Source: Panicum virgatum (Eukaryota; Streptophyta; Magnoliopsida; Poales; Poaceae). Taken from it: a stretch of DNA of 64,000 nucleotides. Below, piece by piece: positions 11,560 through 22,399 of this stretch (the stretch's first letter is position 1; each line of letters starts with the position of its first letter). Made by a program: the position numbers and the translations under genes. The notes under the pieces are model-generated. The model was not told the origin of the DNA. It made no database searches and was given only the letters and a program-made list of their open reading frames with translations. The stretch lies in assembly GCF_016808335.1 (NCBI RefSeq), contig NC_053150.1, positions 28,848,030 through 28,912,029 of the forward strand, in the 5' to 3' direction.

Positions 11560-12690
11560 TTCATGGGCCGGCCCATTTTTTTTCTTTTTCTTTTTAATTT
11601 AACTTTAAATTCCCACAAACTATACTAAATGAATGAATTTTTGAGAAAATTTGACACCATTAGATTCATCACACCTTGAAGTATTTTTAGGAATTTTTTG
11701 GGAATTTTTTCATTTTTTGAATTTAAATTTAAAATTTGAATTTTGACCGGTTGGGTACCGGCCGGAGCTCTCCACATGGACGACCCCGCCGCGGAGGGGG
11801 AGGGCGGCGATGATAGGACTAATGGGCCCACGCAAGGCGAAGGACACGATGTTGGCTGGACAGGAAATCTATGTAGCACCACACAGTTCATGGGAGAGAA
11901 AGAAATCAACAAGGAAATGGAAGGAAAGATGCAGGACAGGGAGGATACGAGATAAAAAGTGGAAGGCACTCAACTTGAGTTCGCTGTTGGGAGAGCAGTG
12001 CTTGCCCGCCAGCCACCGGGGGCCCATGCCGCCACGCCTGCGATGTGCCTTGCCGAGGCCATCGCGGATCCCTTTGCTATGGGGATCTTGACGTTGTTGT
12101 CGGGACATATATGCTACAGTGCCGGCTGCTGGCTCCCCTCCTCCAGCTCTTTTCACTCATGGATCTGAGAAATGGGAATGGGCGTGGAGGGGGACGAATG
12201 AACAAGTAAGCAACGAGATCCTGTAACAAAGTTAATGGGCTCACAAACTCGATGAAGCGAGCCCTATTACATGGTTTATATACGAGTTGATCAAGTCCGC
12301 TCGTTGCAGATTTGATGCCTCTTAACATCGATCGATAGAAAAGTGAAATCTCAATCAGTTGACATGGAGCGAATCTGAATTTTATTTCCAATAGCAATAT
12401 TTTTGTGGTTAGTGGTTATCAAAATACACATCTCTCACTCTTATCTTTTATACAGGTGGATTCCTCCCTTTATCCTATCCACATTGAGTAGTCTACTGTA
12501 ACACTTGCTATCAAAAATAAAAAAACATTATTGGTGATGGAAAAAGAAAATATATAGGATAAGAGAGATGGATAACTTGTTAAGATGCTTGGAAGCATGT
12601 TGGCACCTAGCCCTCTTCAGCTGCTCTGCAGTGCTCTCCATTTTATATAAAACAAAATTAAATAAATAAACATCTCACGGCCGTTAACTG
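11560..12690. other. Intergenic DNA upstream of the ENODL gene
   Basis: AT-rich and moderately GC-rich patches with short open frames on both strands. None shows a recognisable family motif or a consistent splice pattern. No RNA gene seen. Confidence 0.4.
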
Positions 12691-13099
12691 TGGGACCCAC
12701 GCTCCAGGCTCAGGTGCCTGACCGGCTGACCGTTGGAGCTTTTTTCTTCTTCCAAAGACGACAAAGCCACAACGGTAAAGTCCAAAACAGAAGATGCTCG
12801 CCGCTCAGCCATTGCCACCAAGCAGAGCCCATCAGCCCAATGGCCGTTACCACACAGGCCAGACGCCAGTCAGTGCTCAGAGCAAAGCCATAAAGCTGCC
12901 CACCTCCCGAACGTTCGAGCCCAACGGCTACATTGATCCCCTTCTCTTCTCCTCCTTCGCCTACTTAAACGCACCCACCCCGCCGCCGGGGCAAAGATCA
13001 GCCTTCTGCTTCTCCTCTTTCTCGAGCTCTCTCTGCGGCGACATCGCCGCCTCTTCTCCGGTCTCGTGTCGTGTTGCCAGCTTCAGCTCGTCTCCTGCA

Positions 13100-13826
13100 A
13101 TGGCGTCAAGGGCGGCGCTCGTCCTCTGCGCTTCGGCGGTCCTCGCCGCGGCGGCCGCCGCCGAGGCCAGGGACTTCGTCGTCGGCGGCGCCGACGACGC
13201 GTGGAAGGTGCAGGCGCAGCCCGACGCGCTCACCAAGTGGGCCTCGATAAACCGCTTCCACATCGGCGATAACCTCCGTGAGAGAGAGATCCCTCGCCGT
13301 CGACGTTTTCTAGCATAGCGAACCTGGGTCCAAGAATCGCAGAGATTTGCTGCCATTTCAACGGTGATTCATTTCTTGACCTCCTCTGCTTCGCGGCCGT
13401 GCAGTGTTCAAGCTCGGCGGCGCGGCGGACGACTCGGTGCTGGAGGTGACCCGCAACGACTACAACCGCTGCAGCACGGCGGCCCCGCTCGCCACCCACA
13501 AGGGCGCCGCCACGGTGCCGCTCCCCCGCTCCGGCCCGTATTACTTCGTCGGCGGCGCCCCAGGCAGCTGCCAGAAGGGCGAGCGCCTCCTCCTGGTAGT
13601 CATGTCCGAGAAGCACGGCCGCAGCCGCCTGCGTGGCCTCGCGCCGGTGCCGGCCCTGGCACCGACGCCCGAGGCTGAGCCCCCGCTGGCCGCCAGCTTC
13701 GTCGGAGGCCCTGCCGCGGCCCCGGCGCCGGCCACCGGGGTGGCCGGGAGGACTGCGTCTGCCGGGACCGTCACTCTGCTCCTCGGCGCCGCCGCCGTCC
13801 TCGGGGCCCTGCTGGTTGGGTGGTAG
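13100..13826 (+). CDS. Early nodulin-like protein (phytocyanin family)
   Basis: Coding exons are 13100..13277 and 13405..13826 (600 nt, 199 aa). The intron is GT-AG and splits a Leu codon (GDNL-LFKL). Residues 1 to about 23 are a secretory signal peptide. Residues 24 to about 120 are a plastocyanin-like domain with 'DDAWKVQA', 'NRFHIGDNLLFKL', 'DSVLEVTRNDYNRC', 'SGPYYFVGGAPGSCQKGERL' and the two Cys of the structural disulfide. The usual copper ligands are replaced: His by Ser in DDSVLEV, His by Ser before the second Cys, and no Met or Gln after it. This is expected for ENODLs, which do not bind copper. An Ala/Pro-rich stretch (arabinogalactan-type) follows. A hydrophobic tail ends the protein, fitting GPI anchoring at the plasma membrane. 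ENODLs act in cell-surface and reproductive signalling; the specific role here is unknown. Confidence 0.88.
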
Positions 13827-14342
13827 TGGAAGTGAAAGCGTTTTGTGTGCGGTGTTGTGGGAACAAGGATAGTTGCTTGCTGCACTATGGAACAAGGAAA
13901 TGATCTGCTTCTTCTGTCTGTAGAAGAAGAGAGGACAGTTGTGTGGGACGATCAATCATAATGGATAAATTCTCTTCAATGATTATATAACCTGGTTGCA
14001 TCAAGGTTTTATTGATCTTTGTGGCGCATCGGAATGAAGTCTTGACTTGCTCCCTCGCTTGTACTCGTCCCTTTTTCTTCATATACTATAGTATACCGTA
14101 CTCGTCCCTTTTTTTCCTATACTATAGTATACCGATCAGAGAGAACCAACGTTCTAAAAAAATTGAGGATCCTACATTGTTGTTTGCTGGTTACTACTCA
14201 AATGGAAGTCAGCTCCAACTAACTAATCAAATTCTACTGACATGATTAACCATTTATGTATGTTGATGACACAGTTTTGAAATCTGAATCCTCGAGTGAT
14301 GGCTCCATGATACTGTCAATTTCGTTGTTCATCTGTCATGCC

Positions 14343-14503
14343 TAGGGGTGGTAATGGGCCATGGCCCTAATGGCCTCTTCACAGCCCAATAAAGCCCTTA
14401 AAATTTTTAGTTCAAAAATACATATGTTTAGAACCCGGCTCTTTTAGGGGCCGATCCTTAGATTTTCTAGTTCAAAATGTTGGGCCCTTTACCACCCCTA
14501 GGA
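14343..14503. mobile_element. hAT-type MITE at the UGT 3' end
   Basis: Terminal inverted repeats TAGGGGTGGTAATGGGCC (left) and TAGGGGTGGTAAAGGGCC (reverse complement of the right end, 14500 inward) bound about 158 bp of non-coding DNA. Candidate 8-bp target duplications are GTCATGCC (14335-14342) and CTCATGCC (14504-14511). These match at 7 of 8 positions if three bases after the right repeat belong to the element. The element sits immediately downstream of the UGT stop codon. Confidence 0.75.
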
Positions 14504-14582
14504 CTCATGCCACCTCATCAGTAAAACCATTGAAGAGCTGCTAATCTGCCCCAAATCAATGATAAACTTTGCGAATGCCTCT

Positions 14583-15956
14583 TCAGAAGACCCTCCTTCC
14601 TTGATAGCCTCCAAAGGCCATCTCCTTGGTGACCACGAGCCGCTCCCTCAGCGTCTTCCCTTCCTCGGCGTCCATCACCAGCCTCACCTTCGCCTTCACC
14701 TCCTCCGCCTTGACGAGCTCCCCGTACCCTTCCATCTCGACGGCGATCTTCATCTCCTCCACCAGGAACACCTTGTTCATGCTCTGCTCCGCGTACAGCG
14801 GCCAGCATATCATCGGCAACCCAGCCGTGATCGCCTCCAGCGTGGAGTTCCATCCGCAGTGCGTCACAAACGAGGCGACCGCCTCGTGCTGCACCACCTC
14901 CGACTGCGGCGCCCAGTTCTTGACCACCATGCCCCTGCCCTTCGTGCGCTCAATGAACCCCGCCGGAAGCTGCCGCTCCAAGTCCGGCTCGGGGAACTGG
15001 CTCTGTTCTTCCCGCGGGCTCCTCACTGCCCACAGGAACCGGTGGCCAGAGCTCTCTAACCCGCGGGCGATCTCCTGCAGCTGCGCGGCCGAGAAGGCGC
15101 CCATGCTGCCGAAGCAGAGGAACACGACGCCCCGCTTGGGCTGCGCGTCCAGCCACGCCAGGCATTCGTGCCTCTCGCCGCCGCCGCCGCCGCCGCCGCC
15201 GCTCTGTCCCCTGTTGCTGCCGTTGACCAGAGGCCCGATGCAGTAGACTCTCGGCGTCAGCCTGCCGGGCACGCAGACGCCGGTGTGGAGGGCTTTCAGG
15301 GCCGTGGGCTCCAGCCAATCGAAGGTGTTGACCAGAATGCCCGCCCCCTCCGCCATGCGCTTGAACTGGTAGAGCCGGACCTTGGCCGCTTCGCTCTCCT
15401 TGTCCTGCACCGTCTGCAGCATGTCCGCCGCGCGGATCGGCGGCATGCCTGGGCAGCAGCGCACGGGCGCGTCCCTAACCATCTCCCTGAACGACGGCAC
15501 GGTGGGGTAGAAGTAGGGCAGGTTGAGGAACACGGCGAGGTCGCTGGCCGCGGAGGGGAAGAAGAAGTATGCGGGGACGGCGAGCTCGGCCGCGACGTCG
15601 AGCGCGTCGACGCAGAACATGTCGAGCAGCAGCGCGTCGACGCCGCCGGGGCCGGCGCGCAGCGAGCGGAGGTCCCGGAGCGCGGGGTTGGCGAGCCGGA
15701 GCGTGTCGAGGCTGCGCCTCACCGGGTGCACCCCGACGTCGGGGCTGGCCGGCGCCGGGAGCGGGAGGAGGCGGTCCGGGTTGGCGGCGGCGAGGCGCGC
15801 GACCGCGGCGGCCGACACGGCGTCGGCGTCGGGCGGGTCGACGACGGCGATGAGCGCGGCTAGGCCGCGGCGAAGGAGGGCCTTGGCGAGCTCCACCATG
15901 GGGGTGAGGTGGCCCACGACTAGCGACGGGTACAGCACGAGCGTCTTCTTCCCCAT
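14583..15956 (-). CDS. UDP-glycosyltransferase, UGT88-like, C-terminus frameshifted
   Basis: 457 aa, single exon. The start at 15956 ([11 protein letters not shown]) was preferred over an in-frame ATG at 16085, because family proteins begin at this motif and the 43 extra residues are leader-like. GT-B fold family 1 enzyme: transfers sugar from a UDP-sugar to small acceptors, in the cytosol. The N-terminal domain has the catalytic His in VVGHLTP and the Asp-bearing LLLDMFCVD. The C-terminal PSPG box starts at [12 protein letters not shown] and contains HCGWNST and WPLYAEQ. A (GGC)n run encodes about eight Gly near residue 270, in the variable linker. At 14613-14615 one extra A (T on the coding strand) shifts the frame after KEMA, so the protein stops at 14583 and lacks about 30 family-typical residues. 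The other frame continues with '[16 protein letters not shown]'. The acceptor cannot be predicted. The shift may be real or a sequencing error. Confidence 0.85.
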   Translation of the reverse strand: MGKKTLVLYPSLVVGHLTPMVELAKALLRRGLAALIAVVDPPDADAVSAAAVARLAAANPDRLLPLPAPASPDVGVHPVRRSLDTLRLANPALRDLRSLRAGPGGVDALLLDMFCVDALDVAAELAVPAYFFFPSAASDLAVFLNLPYFYPTVPSFREMVRDAPVRCCPGMPPIRAADMLQTVQDKESEAAKVRLYQFKRMAEGAGILVNTFDWLEPTALKALHTGVCVPGRLTPRVYCIGPLVNGSNRGQSGGGGGGGGERHECLAWLDAQPKRGVVFLCFGSMGAFSAAQLQEIARGLESSGHRFLWAVRSPREEQSQFPEPDLERQLPAGFIERTKGRGMVVKNWAPQSEVVQHEAVASFVTHCGWNSTLEAITAGLPMICWPLYAEQSMNKVFLVEEMKIAVEMEGYGELVKAEEVKAKVRLVMDAEEGKTLRERLVVTKEMAFGGYQGRRVF

Positions 15957-16242
15957 GGCTGCGCTGTTCTCTAGAGCTTTGAATGGAGGTTGCAGCTCGC
16001 GCATCAGTAGAACACTTGAGGCAGCTACAGGAGTTGTTGCAGAGAACTTTGCATGGATGAAACGTAGGGAAAAGGAATCGATCAATGTGAGAGACGTTCA
16101 CACTCGGGTAGATCCTTCCAAGTAACAGCACGCTTGCCGGGTTGCAGTAGCCAAGATATAATTAGAATAGTCAAAGCCACCAGGTGTCACTGTGTCAGTA
16201 GATGGCATCTTCCAAACTCACCAAGCAAGCGCCAAGCACCCC

Positions 16243-16280
16243 TGATTCACCCATATAAATATGATATAAATATGAGGAGA
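16243..16280 (-). promoter_or_regulatory. Candidate TATA region for the UGT gene
   Basis: On the minus strand 'catatttatatcatatttatatggg' places two TATA-like blocks about 300 bp upstream of the UGT start codon, followed by unremarkable leader sequence. Position and strand fit, but nothing else confirms it. Confidence 0.3.
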
Positions 16281-16474
16281 GGGGTAGAAATGAAGACACA
16301 CCAACACAACACCTGTGGAGGAGACTAAAGTCAACATCGTTCCACTCTTCAATTTTCCAAACAAATATGGTAGACAAATAAAAATTCACAGGTAAAGGTG
16401 AAGCCTAGAATAATCTGTATACAGATGTCATATCATATGGGAGCCGGGTCCGCGTTAGTCCTAGCCTTTACTTA

Positions 16475-17079
16475 GGACGAGCAAATAACTAAGTGTGGGG
16501 GATCTTGTCGACGGTCTATTTTGACCCATTTTGACCGTCAACTTTCGTTCAAATTATGAGCATCAAGAGGAATAAATGTTAGCATAGGATGATTTACTGA
16601 CGAATTCCACAGATGCTAGTTTGAAATTTTTTTGCAAGTGAATTTGGGCCAAAAATGCAAGAAACTAGCAAGTGTGATCCGAGTCATGAATTCCCGGACA
16701 ATCACAACCAAAAAGGGCCCACTTGATAGCCTCACACGAGAAGGGAACACAGTCTATGATACACGTCATCAATCCAAGGTGACACCTTCGCGACAAATCA
16801 GACGCACTCAGGAGGACCCATGGGCCCACCAGAGCTAGCAAACTACCTTAAGATGGGCCCACTCACCCATAATCGACATAGGCCCTTTTTGCTTGTGATT
16901 GTCCGGGAATTCATGCCTCGGATCACACTTGCTAGTTTCTTACATTTTTCTGCCACATTCTTAGACTAGCATATGTGGAATTCGTCAGTAGATCATCTTA
17001 TGCTAACATTTATTCCTTCTGATGCTCATAATTTACACGAAAATTGATGGTCAAAATGGATCAAAATATACCATCAACA
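16475..17079 (+). mobile_element. LTR-like element with self-complementary halves
   Basis: A purine-rich tract resembling the Ty3/gypsy polypurine tract ('ggacgagcaaataactaagtgtgggggatct', 16475-16505) is followed by a 574-bp block. The block begins TGTCGACGG (16506) and ends CCATCAACA (17079), as LTRs do. Bases 16506-16721 and 16881-17079 are imperfect inverted repeats of each other over about 200 bp, for example 'GAATTCCCGGACAATCACAA' in the left arm and its complement at 16897-16916. The loop is about 160 bp. It could be an LTR with a folded structure, two LTR ends ligated in opposition, or a foldback element. Confidence 0.7.
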
Positions 17080-17095
17080 GATAGCGAGCCTTCTC

Positions 17096-17795
17096 CAACT
17101 CCTTACGATCCTAGTACAATGCTTCGAAAGTATATGAAAATTGCAATTCACTCATGTACTTAGCTATTGCAACGAGACCCGATATATCGTTTGTTGAGAG
17201 CAAATTGAGTCGGTTCATGTCCAACCCGGGTTCTGATCATTGGCATGCACTTGAAAGGGTTACACGCTATCTAGTTGGTACTAGAGTGATGAGATTCACT
17301 AATGGGTACCCCACTGTGCTTGAGAGATATAGTGATTCGAATTGGATTTCTGATGCTGATGAGCTTTATGCCATGAGTCGGTATGTGTTTACCCTTGGAG
17401 GTGGTGTGATATCATGGAGGTCTTCCAAACAAACCATTTTGACGAGGTCAACCATGGAAGCGGAACTTACTGCTTTGGATACAGCAACTGTTGAGGCAGA
17501 GTGGCTACGTGAGCTCTTGATGGACTTGCCTGTGGTTGAGAAATCAGTGCCGGCTATCCTTATGAATTGTGACAATCAAAAGGTTATAGCCAAAGTGAGC
17601 GGTGCTAAGGATAATGCAAAGTCATCAAGACACATTAAAAGATGACTAAAGTCTGTCAGGAAGATGAGAAACTCCGGAGTAATAAGTGTGACTTATATTC
17701 ATACAGACAAAAACCGGGCAGATTCCTTTACAAAAGGGCTACCATGGAATATGATAGAAAGTGCATCGAGGGAGATGGGTATGAGACCCGTGTAA
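17096..17795 (+). pseudogene. Ty1/copia pol 3' fragment (RNase H end)
   Basis: An open frame at 17154-17645 begins with MYLAIATRPDISFVESKLSRF and contains SDSNWISD (RNase H Asp), FTLGGGVISWRSSKQ, 'STMEAELTALD' and 'CDNQKVIAK', then SSRHIKR. An in-frame TGA at 17643-17645 stands where CGA (Arg) is expected. The same frame continues with IHTDKNRADSFTKGL to a stop at 17793-17795. Protease, integrase and most of the reverse transcriptase are absent, so the fragment is 5'-truncated at or near the folded LTR-like block. Confidence 0.85.
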
Positions 17796-18300
17796 GTTGT
17801 GATAGTAGCAACCCAACCTATGTATCGAAGATCCCGTGAACTAGGATCTGGGAAGAATAAGTTATTAGTTAACTGAGGAGAGTAGTTTCGTTCTAAACCC
17901 TCTCTAGGTCAAGATGCAATACTCTCAAATGCTGTATGGCAGGTTGGCTATGTGCCTTAATGTGTTTGTGTTGGCTTAGTTAAGCAAAAATGTTGTCCTA
18001 CGGAGCAAACAAACACACCTATATGAGTCGACTATTGAACATCGCAGTCTATGAGCCTTGGGTAATCTCTAGCAAACTCATGAAGAGACCAGAGAGTATG
18101 ACGTATATGCTCCACCCGCGGAGTAGGTTATTGGAGCCATGTACCGGTCATGACTTAGAGTGAAACTTGTTCGCACCAAACTTGTAATTGAAGGCATAGT
18201 CCATTGTTCAAGTTGTGGCTAAGTGTAGCTTGAAGTTCTAGGTAGCTTAAAACAAAGAGTCCACACACCAAATATATTACAATGTTTGATAATAAGGATA
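17796..18300 (+). mobile_element. 3' untranslated/LTR remnant of the copia fragment
   Basis: Immediately after the pol stop the text includes 'aacccaacctatgtatcgaagatcccgtgaactaggatctggg' and 'gaaggcatagtccattgttcaagttgtg...aagtgtagcttgaagttctaggtagctta'. This is standard wording of grass copia 3' ends. The LTR boundary was not resolved. Confidence 0.5.
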
Positions 18301-18519
18301 TGATCTATGCATTACACCTAGAGTATGTTCTTCTTGAAGTGCTACTAGCTCGCCCATGAGTAATTCAAAAATACGCAACTCAGAGTTCTGTAAAAATACA
18401 ACATAAGAACATGATATTAGACAAGTTAAATAATTCAAGACACAAGAACATACATATCTTAATATGAAACCATTTCATACAAACCATTTCAGCGCTTCTC
18501 TAATCACCGGTGTAGCAGT

Positions 18520-20240
18520 GCATGTAATGCATTACATAGAACCCGCAGTGATCGTTGCTTGTAGGCTGCTTGAGGATGTATTTAGCCTCATCTACAGTGA
18601 AGTCTCCCCAAAAAGGTCTATGGATTTTGCTTTTCCTACGGTACCTAGCGAAGGCTCTATATATGTGCAAAATTATGAATGAGAAATTGCATGAATAAGG
18701 TACATGAGATTCAACTATCATATAAAATCACTTGCTTTACTTACTTGTTGAGGGCATCAATGACAGCCTGGATTAGTGATAGTGGCCTTTTTCGTGAGTC
18801 ATGAACAATGATTCGGCTATCGCTGAGGCGTATAACGAGTAGGACATGATGGTAGCTGCATATAAGGCGCAACAAAGCAAATTAATAATAACCACGGTTA
18901 GCATAACTTTGATATGGAAGTAAAAAAACACACTTACAAGAAGTTGTATGAAAAAAGAATGTATTATTTATCCTACATGGTGAGAAGAGCATTATACAAG
19001 TTGTTAACAGTTTGTGGTAAGTTGACTGTATTCTCATGTACGGTGCTAGGGTCCAAGAAGCCTAGGTCGTTAATCCCACTTCGTCTGCATTCGTGTGACT
19101 CCATTCTAGAAAAGAAAGATGAAAAGTTAAATATTCTAATGAGTGATAAATGACGACAAACGACCACTAGTGAGCATACTTACATAGTCCACAAGGTCAA
19201 GATCGAGACGTCGAGAGCAGCCTGTTGGTAGGAATGATAAAACTACTCGAAACCAACCCACACTATGTTTTCCCCCTTATGAAGATCTTCATCAAAATAT
19301 CTTGCCCCAAACTGAGCACTGTTTTGGATCTTGTACCAAGAATGCAACTGTCGCATTCTTGTGGGTAGCATCGGGATTTGTTCCGAAGGCACCAGATCTT
19401 TCCCCAATTCAAATTTCCAGGTACTCCGTGCTACTGGCAATGGTTGTTTCCACCAATCTTCTTCTCCATACTCTATTCGAAGAAGATCCAACTCTATCAT
19501 GTTGTTTTGTTCACAAAATGCGGCCCATTCAGCTACATTTAACTTGTGTAAAGTTCGCATTTTTTTGCTGCCACCTCTTCTTATTCAAAGTTCGCTCATA
19601 GTCTTAAGGTAGAGGTCACGGATTTCCAGTTTGTGACACTTTCACTAAGTTTAAGAAATGCTCCATTGCAACTTTAGGGACAATGAAGTCCTTCGCTCCT
19701 TTCTTTCCTTTTCCTTCAAGGAGTGATGTTATGCTCCCACTAACATGTGTCTTACCTGTCCCTTCACATGGTGCCTCTTGCTTTTTTGCTAGTTCTGAAT
19801 ATTGGTTCTGAGATGATAACTTCTGTGTTCTCGATGATGATCACCTTTTTTGGAGGGCTAGGAGGAGTTTGCTCCCTTTGAAGCGATGGATTGCTCCCTT
19901 TGAGGTGGCCGGCTTAATTCCCTTTCAGACATTGGTGAAGGAGTTATGTCCCTCTCTGGTGACTCTTGAGGATCATGATCCGATGACTCGGATTCTGATT
20001 CAAACATTATGTAGTGTTTCCGCCATGCACAAAGCCTATGATGTTATCCGCTAGCAACTTGCTATCATCAACGGTGATATCCAACTCCACGTTTTTGTCT
20101 TTCCTCTTAGAAAGTGAATCAACGGTAACCTTTGTATAACCTTCAGGTAAAGGGCGATTATGCAGCATAACCCCTTCGCCGGTTGGCCAAGCCTAACCTA
20201 CAGCCACGTTCCTATCAAAGAACTTCTGATGGATGTATAG
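18520..20240 (-). pseudogene. Transposon-borne Ulp1-type (C48) peptidase ORF, relic
   Basis: Minus-strand pieces in order. About 20240-20060: 'YKLYIHQKFFDRNVAVG' and 'PTGEGVMLHNRPLPEGYTKV'. 19560-19243: a 105-residue frame with VPSEQIPMLPTRMRQLHSWY and DLHKGENIVWVGFE. 18860-18750: HHVLLVIRLSDSRIIVHDS (catalytic His and Asp region). 18640-18500: 'KQPTSNDHCGFYVMHYMHC' (catalytic Cys in DHCGFYV). These match the Ulp1-like cysteine protease ORFs carried by grass CACTA and KI-MULE transposons. Frames are broken repeatedly. No transposase, TIR or CACTA end was found, so the parent superfamily is undecided. Confidence 0.7.
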
Positions 20241-20423
20241 CTTATAGGTTGTTGGTTGTACTAGTGAAGTGGCGGTGATACCCTCTTTTCCTTTCCATTT
20301 TGTTTTGGAATTCAATCTGAGTATAAACTCCACTAATATATATCTCTGATGCTTCGTGTTTAAGGTCAGTCTCTGATAATCTCTCTCAAATTATGTACCA
20401 CTTGAATTCCTTGCTTTCTTGAC

Positions 20424-20463
20424 CACTTTAATTTCTAGGTCAAGCAAGCAAGAAATTAAAGTG
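20424..20463. other. 13-bp perfect inverted repeat
   Basis: CACTTTAATTTCT (20424-20436) and its exact complement (20451-20463) are separated by 14 bases. It lies in non-coding DNA beside the Ulp1 relic. It may be part of a foldback end. Function unknown. Confidence 0.5.
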
Positions 20464-20639
20464 ATACATAATTAGATCCTCAAGTCCCGAACAAAGCAAA
20501 CATAAACCCTCATGTCACTACTCTCTATATACATATCAAGTGGTGCATGTAATAATGATTAATAAAGGTAGCTAGGCTCTCTCATACTTGCTTTATTCTT
20601 CGATCAATCCACACGTCACCATCTGACCCTCAAGTTAGG

Positions 20640-22370
20640 GCTGATCCAACGGTGGGTCTAGGGGGGCTCCAGCCCCCCCCCCCTAGACCCCCACAAACAA
20701 TGGAGCCCCTCTTGAGCTCCCCTCTATTTTTGAGAAGAAAGGAGGAGGATGAAGGGGAGAAGGGCGAGGAAGAAAAAAATCAGCACCGCTTAATCCATTC
20801 CTTGATTCGCCACTGCTTCAAGTCACTACTCATTATGCCAATCATATAGGATATATCAGTGTTCACTCCACTTGTCACACACACCTATCAATGCTAGCTC
20901 AAAGTACATTTCATTCCTCGCTCGATCCTCCGCATCGATCACCATCAACGCACATGTACCTATATATCCAACAGAGAACAGTGAAGCTCCAATGTTGACA
21001 TCATTATATTGGTATAGCGTCAACATATACCATTCCAGCAAGCTGCATCCATGTGCGGTCCTCATGCGCCAAACTTCCTTGTGGCATCGTAAATCAGAAA
21101 AGCCCCGTTGACGATGACTTTAACATACGATACCCTCGCAACCGCCTTTGCTTGGCGGGGCTGAAAACCTGCACATAGATAGATATACATAGAGTGTTTT
21201 AATTAATTAGTGGTAATTCCTTATTTATATGTTGCATGCAACGCAGAATAAACAAACAAAAAATGGGGGATCTAGTATGGATACTTCATCCACGTAATAG
21301 GGGTCTGTTTGGATGGCGCCTGGCAGGCACGTCCCCTGCCCAGGCAGCGATCCTAGCCCCAGGCGACCGAAATCGTACACCTCGTATCGCTGCCTGGCGC
21401 AGGCAAGTTTGCTAGGGCTCCAATCAAAGAAGCCCTAGATCCCCACATACCGTGAGCCCAGCCAGGGGTGAAGGTACGTCGTATCTAGGGGGTGCATATG
21501 CACCCACAAGAAATAAAAATTAGTTATTATCAATTTTCAACATATATGCGCCCTTCACATCCTAAGTTTATGCACCCACATGCAAATGCACCCCTCACTA
21601 ATTTCCTCTAGCTTCGCCACTGCCCAGTGAGTCCAAGGCTCCAAAAGTCAATGTTATGTTTCCTCCTTGATGCCCAAAAGCAGTACGACACAGGTAAACA
21701 AGCACAATGGCAGATAATACCATCCCTCGAAGTGCAACATGCATAGTCTAATAACCACGACAGGCACAATGCAATTAATTGAACAATGCAATTAATTGAT
21801 TGATAAAAAAAGTGTCTGAAAAGAGATGCATTATATATTGCACGAACATGTATAAGCAAGTCGATCAAGCTTAACTTTTTCAAGTGAAATTGAACAGCAT
21901 AAAGAAAGGTAAGCTAGCATGAATAGCTAGCTGATTCAAATTGTAATAACTTGGTAACTGCATTCTTCAACAAGATTCGATCAGTACAAATTTTTCTCTA
22001 AAAATAAAGTACAAGCAGGCAGTGATCAATTGTAATTAAGAACACCTCAGGGCGGGCCAAAAATTAAATGATCATATCTTAATTTCCCAGACAGAGCTGC
22101 CTTTATTTTTTGGTATCGAGGGCTAGTTGTTGACTAATACCAGGTCTAGCTAACCACCCTAAAGTAACACTTGCCCCATACCACCCGCAAGTTGTTTCTA
22201 GCTAAGATAAGATTCATTCTGGTGCTTGCATTGATAAAGGGTGCGCTTGTCTTGTGGTTTATGAATTTGATCGTTACACATGGTAAAAATTTGCTCCTAA
22301 TCACTCATTTTGTATTTTGGTGTGGGTGCATATGCACCATTAGACACTATATAGCTTCGCCACTTAAACC
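20640..22370. repeat. Cluster of hAT/MITE-like ends, no gene
   Basis: Three sites share the terminus-like phrase TTCGCCACT(G/T): 20806-20815, 21613-21622 and 22356-22365. The second and third are preceded within 150 bp by 'GGGTGCATATGCACC' palindromes (about 21490 and 22324). 21301 starts GGGTCTGTTTGGAT, a Tourist-type end. 20660-20690 is a C-rich/G-rich inverted pair. Minus-strand phrases at 20860-21110 look like a spliced exon but match no family I know. Confidence 0.4.
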
Positions 22371-22399
22371 AGTTAGCTAGGCTAGTTGTTACAAACTTA

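Noticed and set aside
13230..13955. 241-codon minus-strand frame over the ENODL gene
   Set aside because: Opposite-strand shadow of the ENODL exons and intron with Arg/Gly-rich composition and no domain.
14559..16131. Long plus-strand and alternative minus-strand frames across the UGT gene
   Set aside because: They are shadows of the GC-rich UGT coding strand; only the 14583-15956 minus frame carries family motifs.
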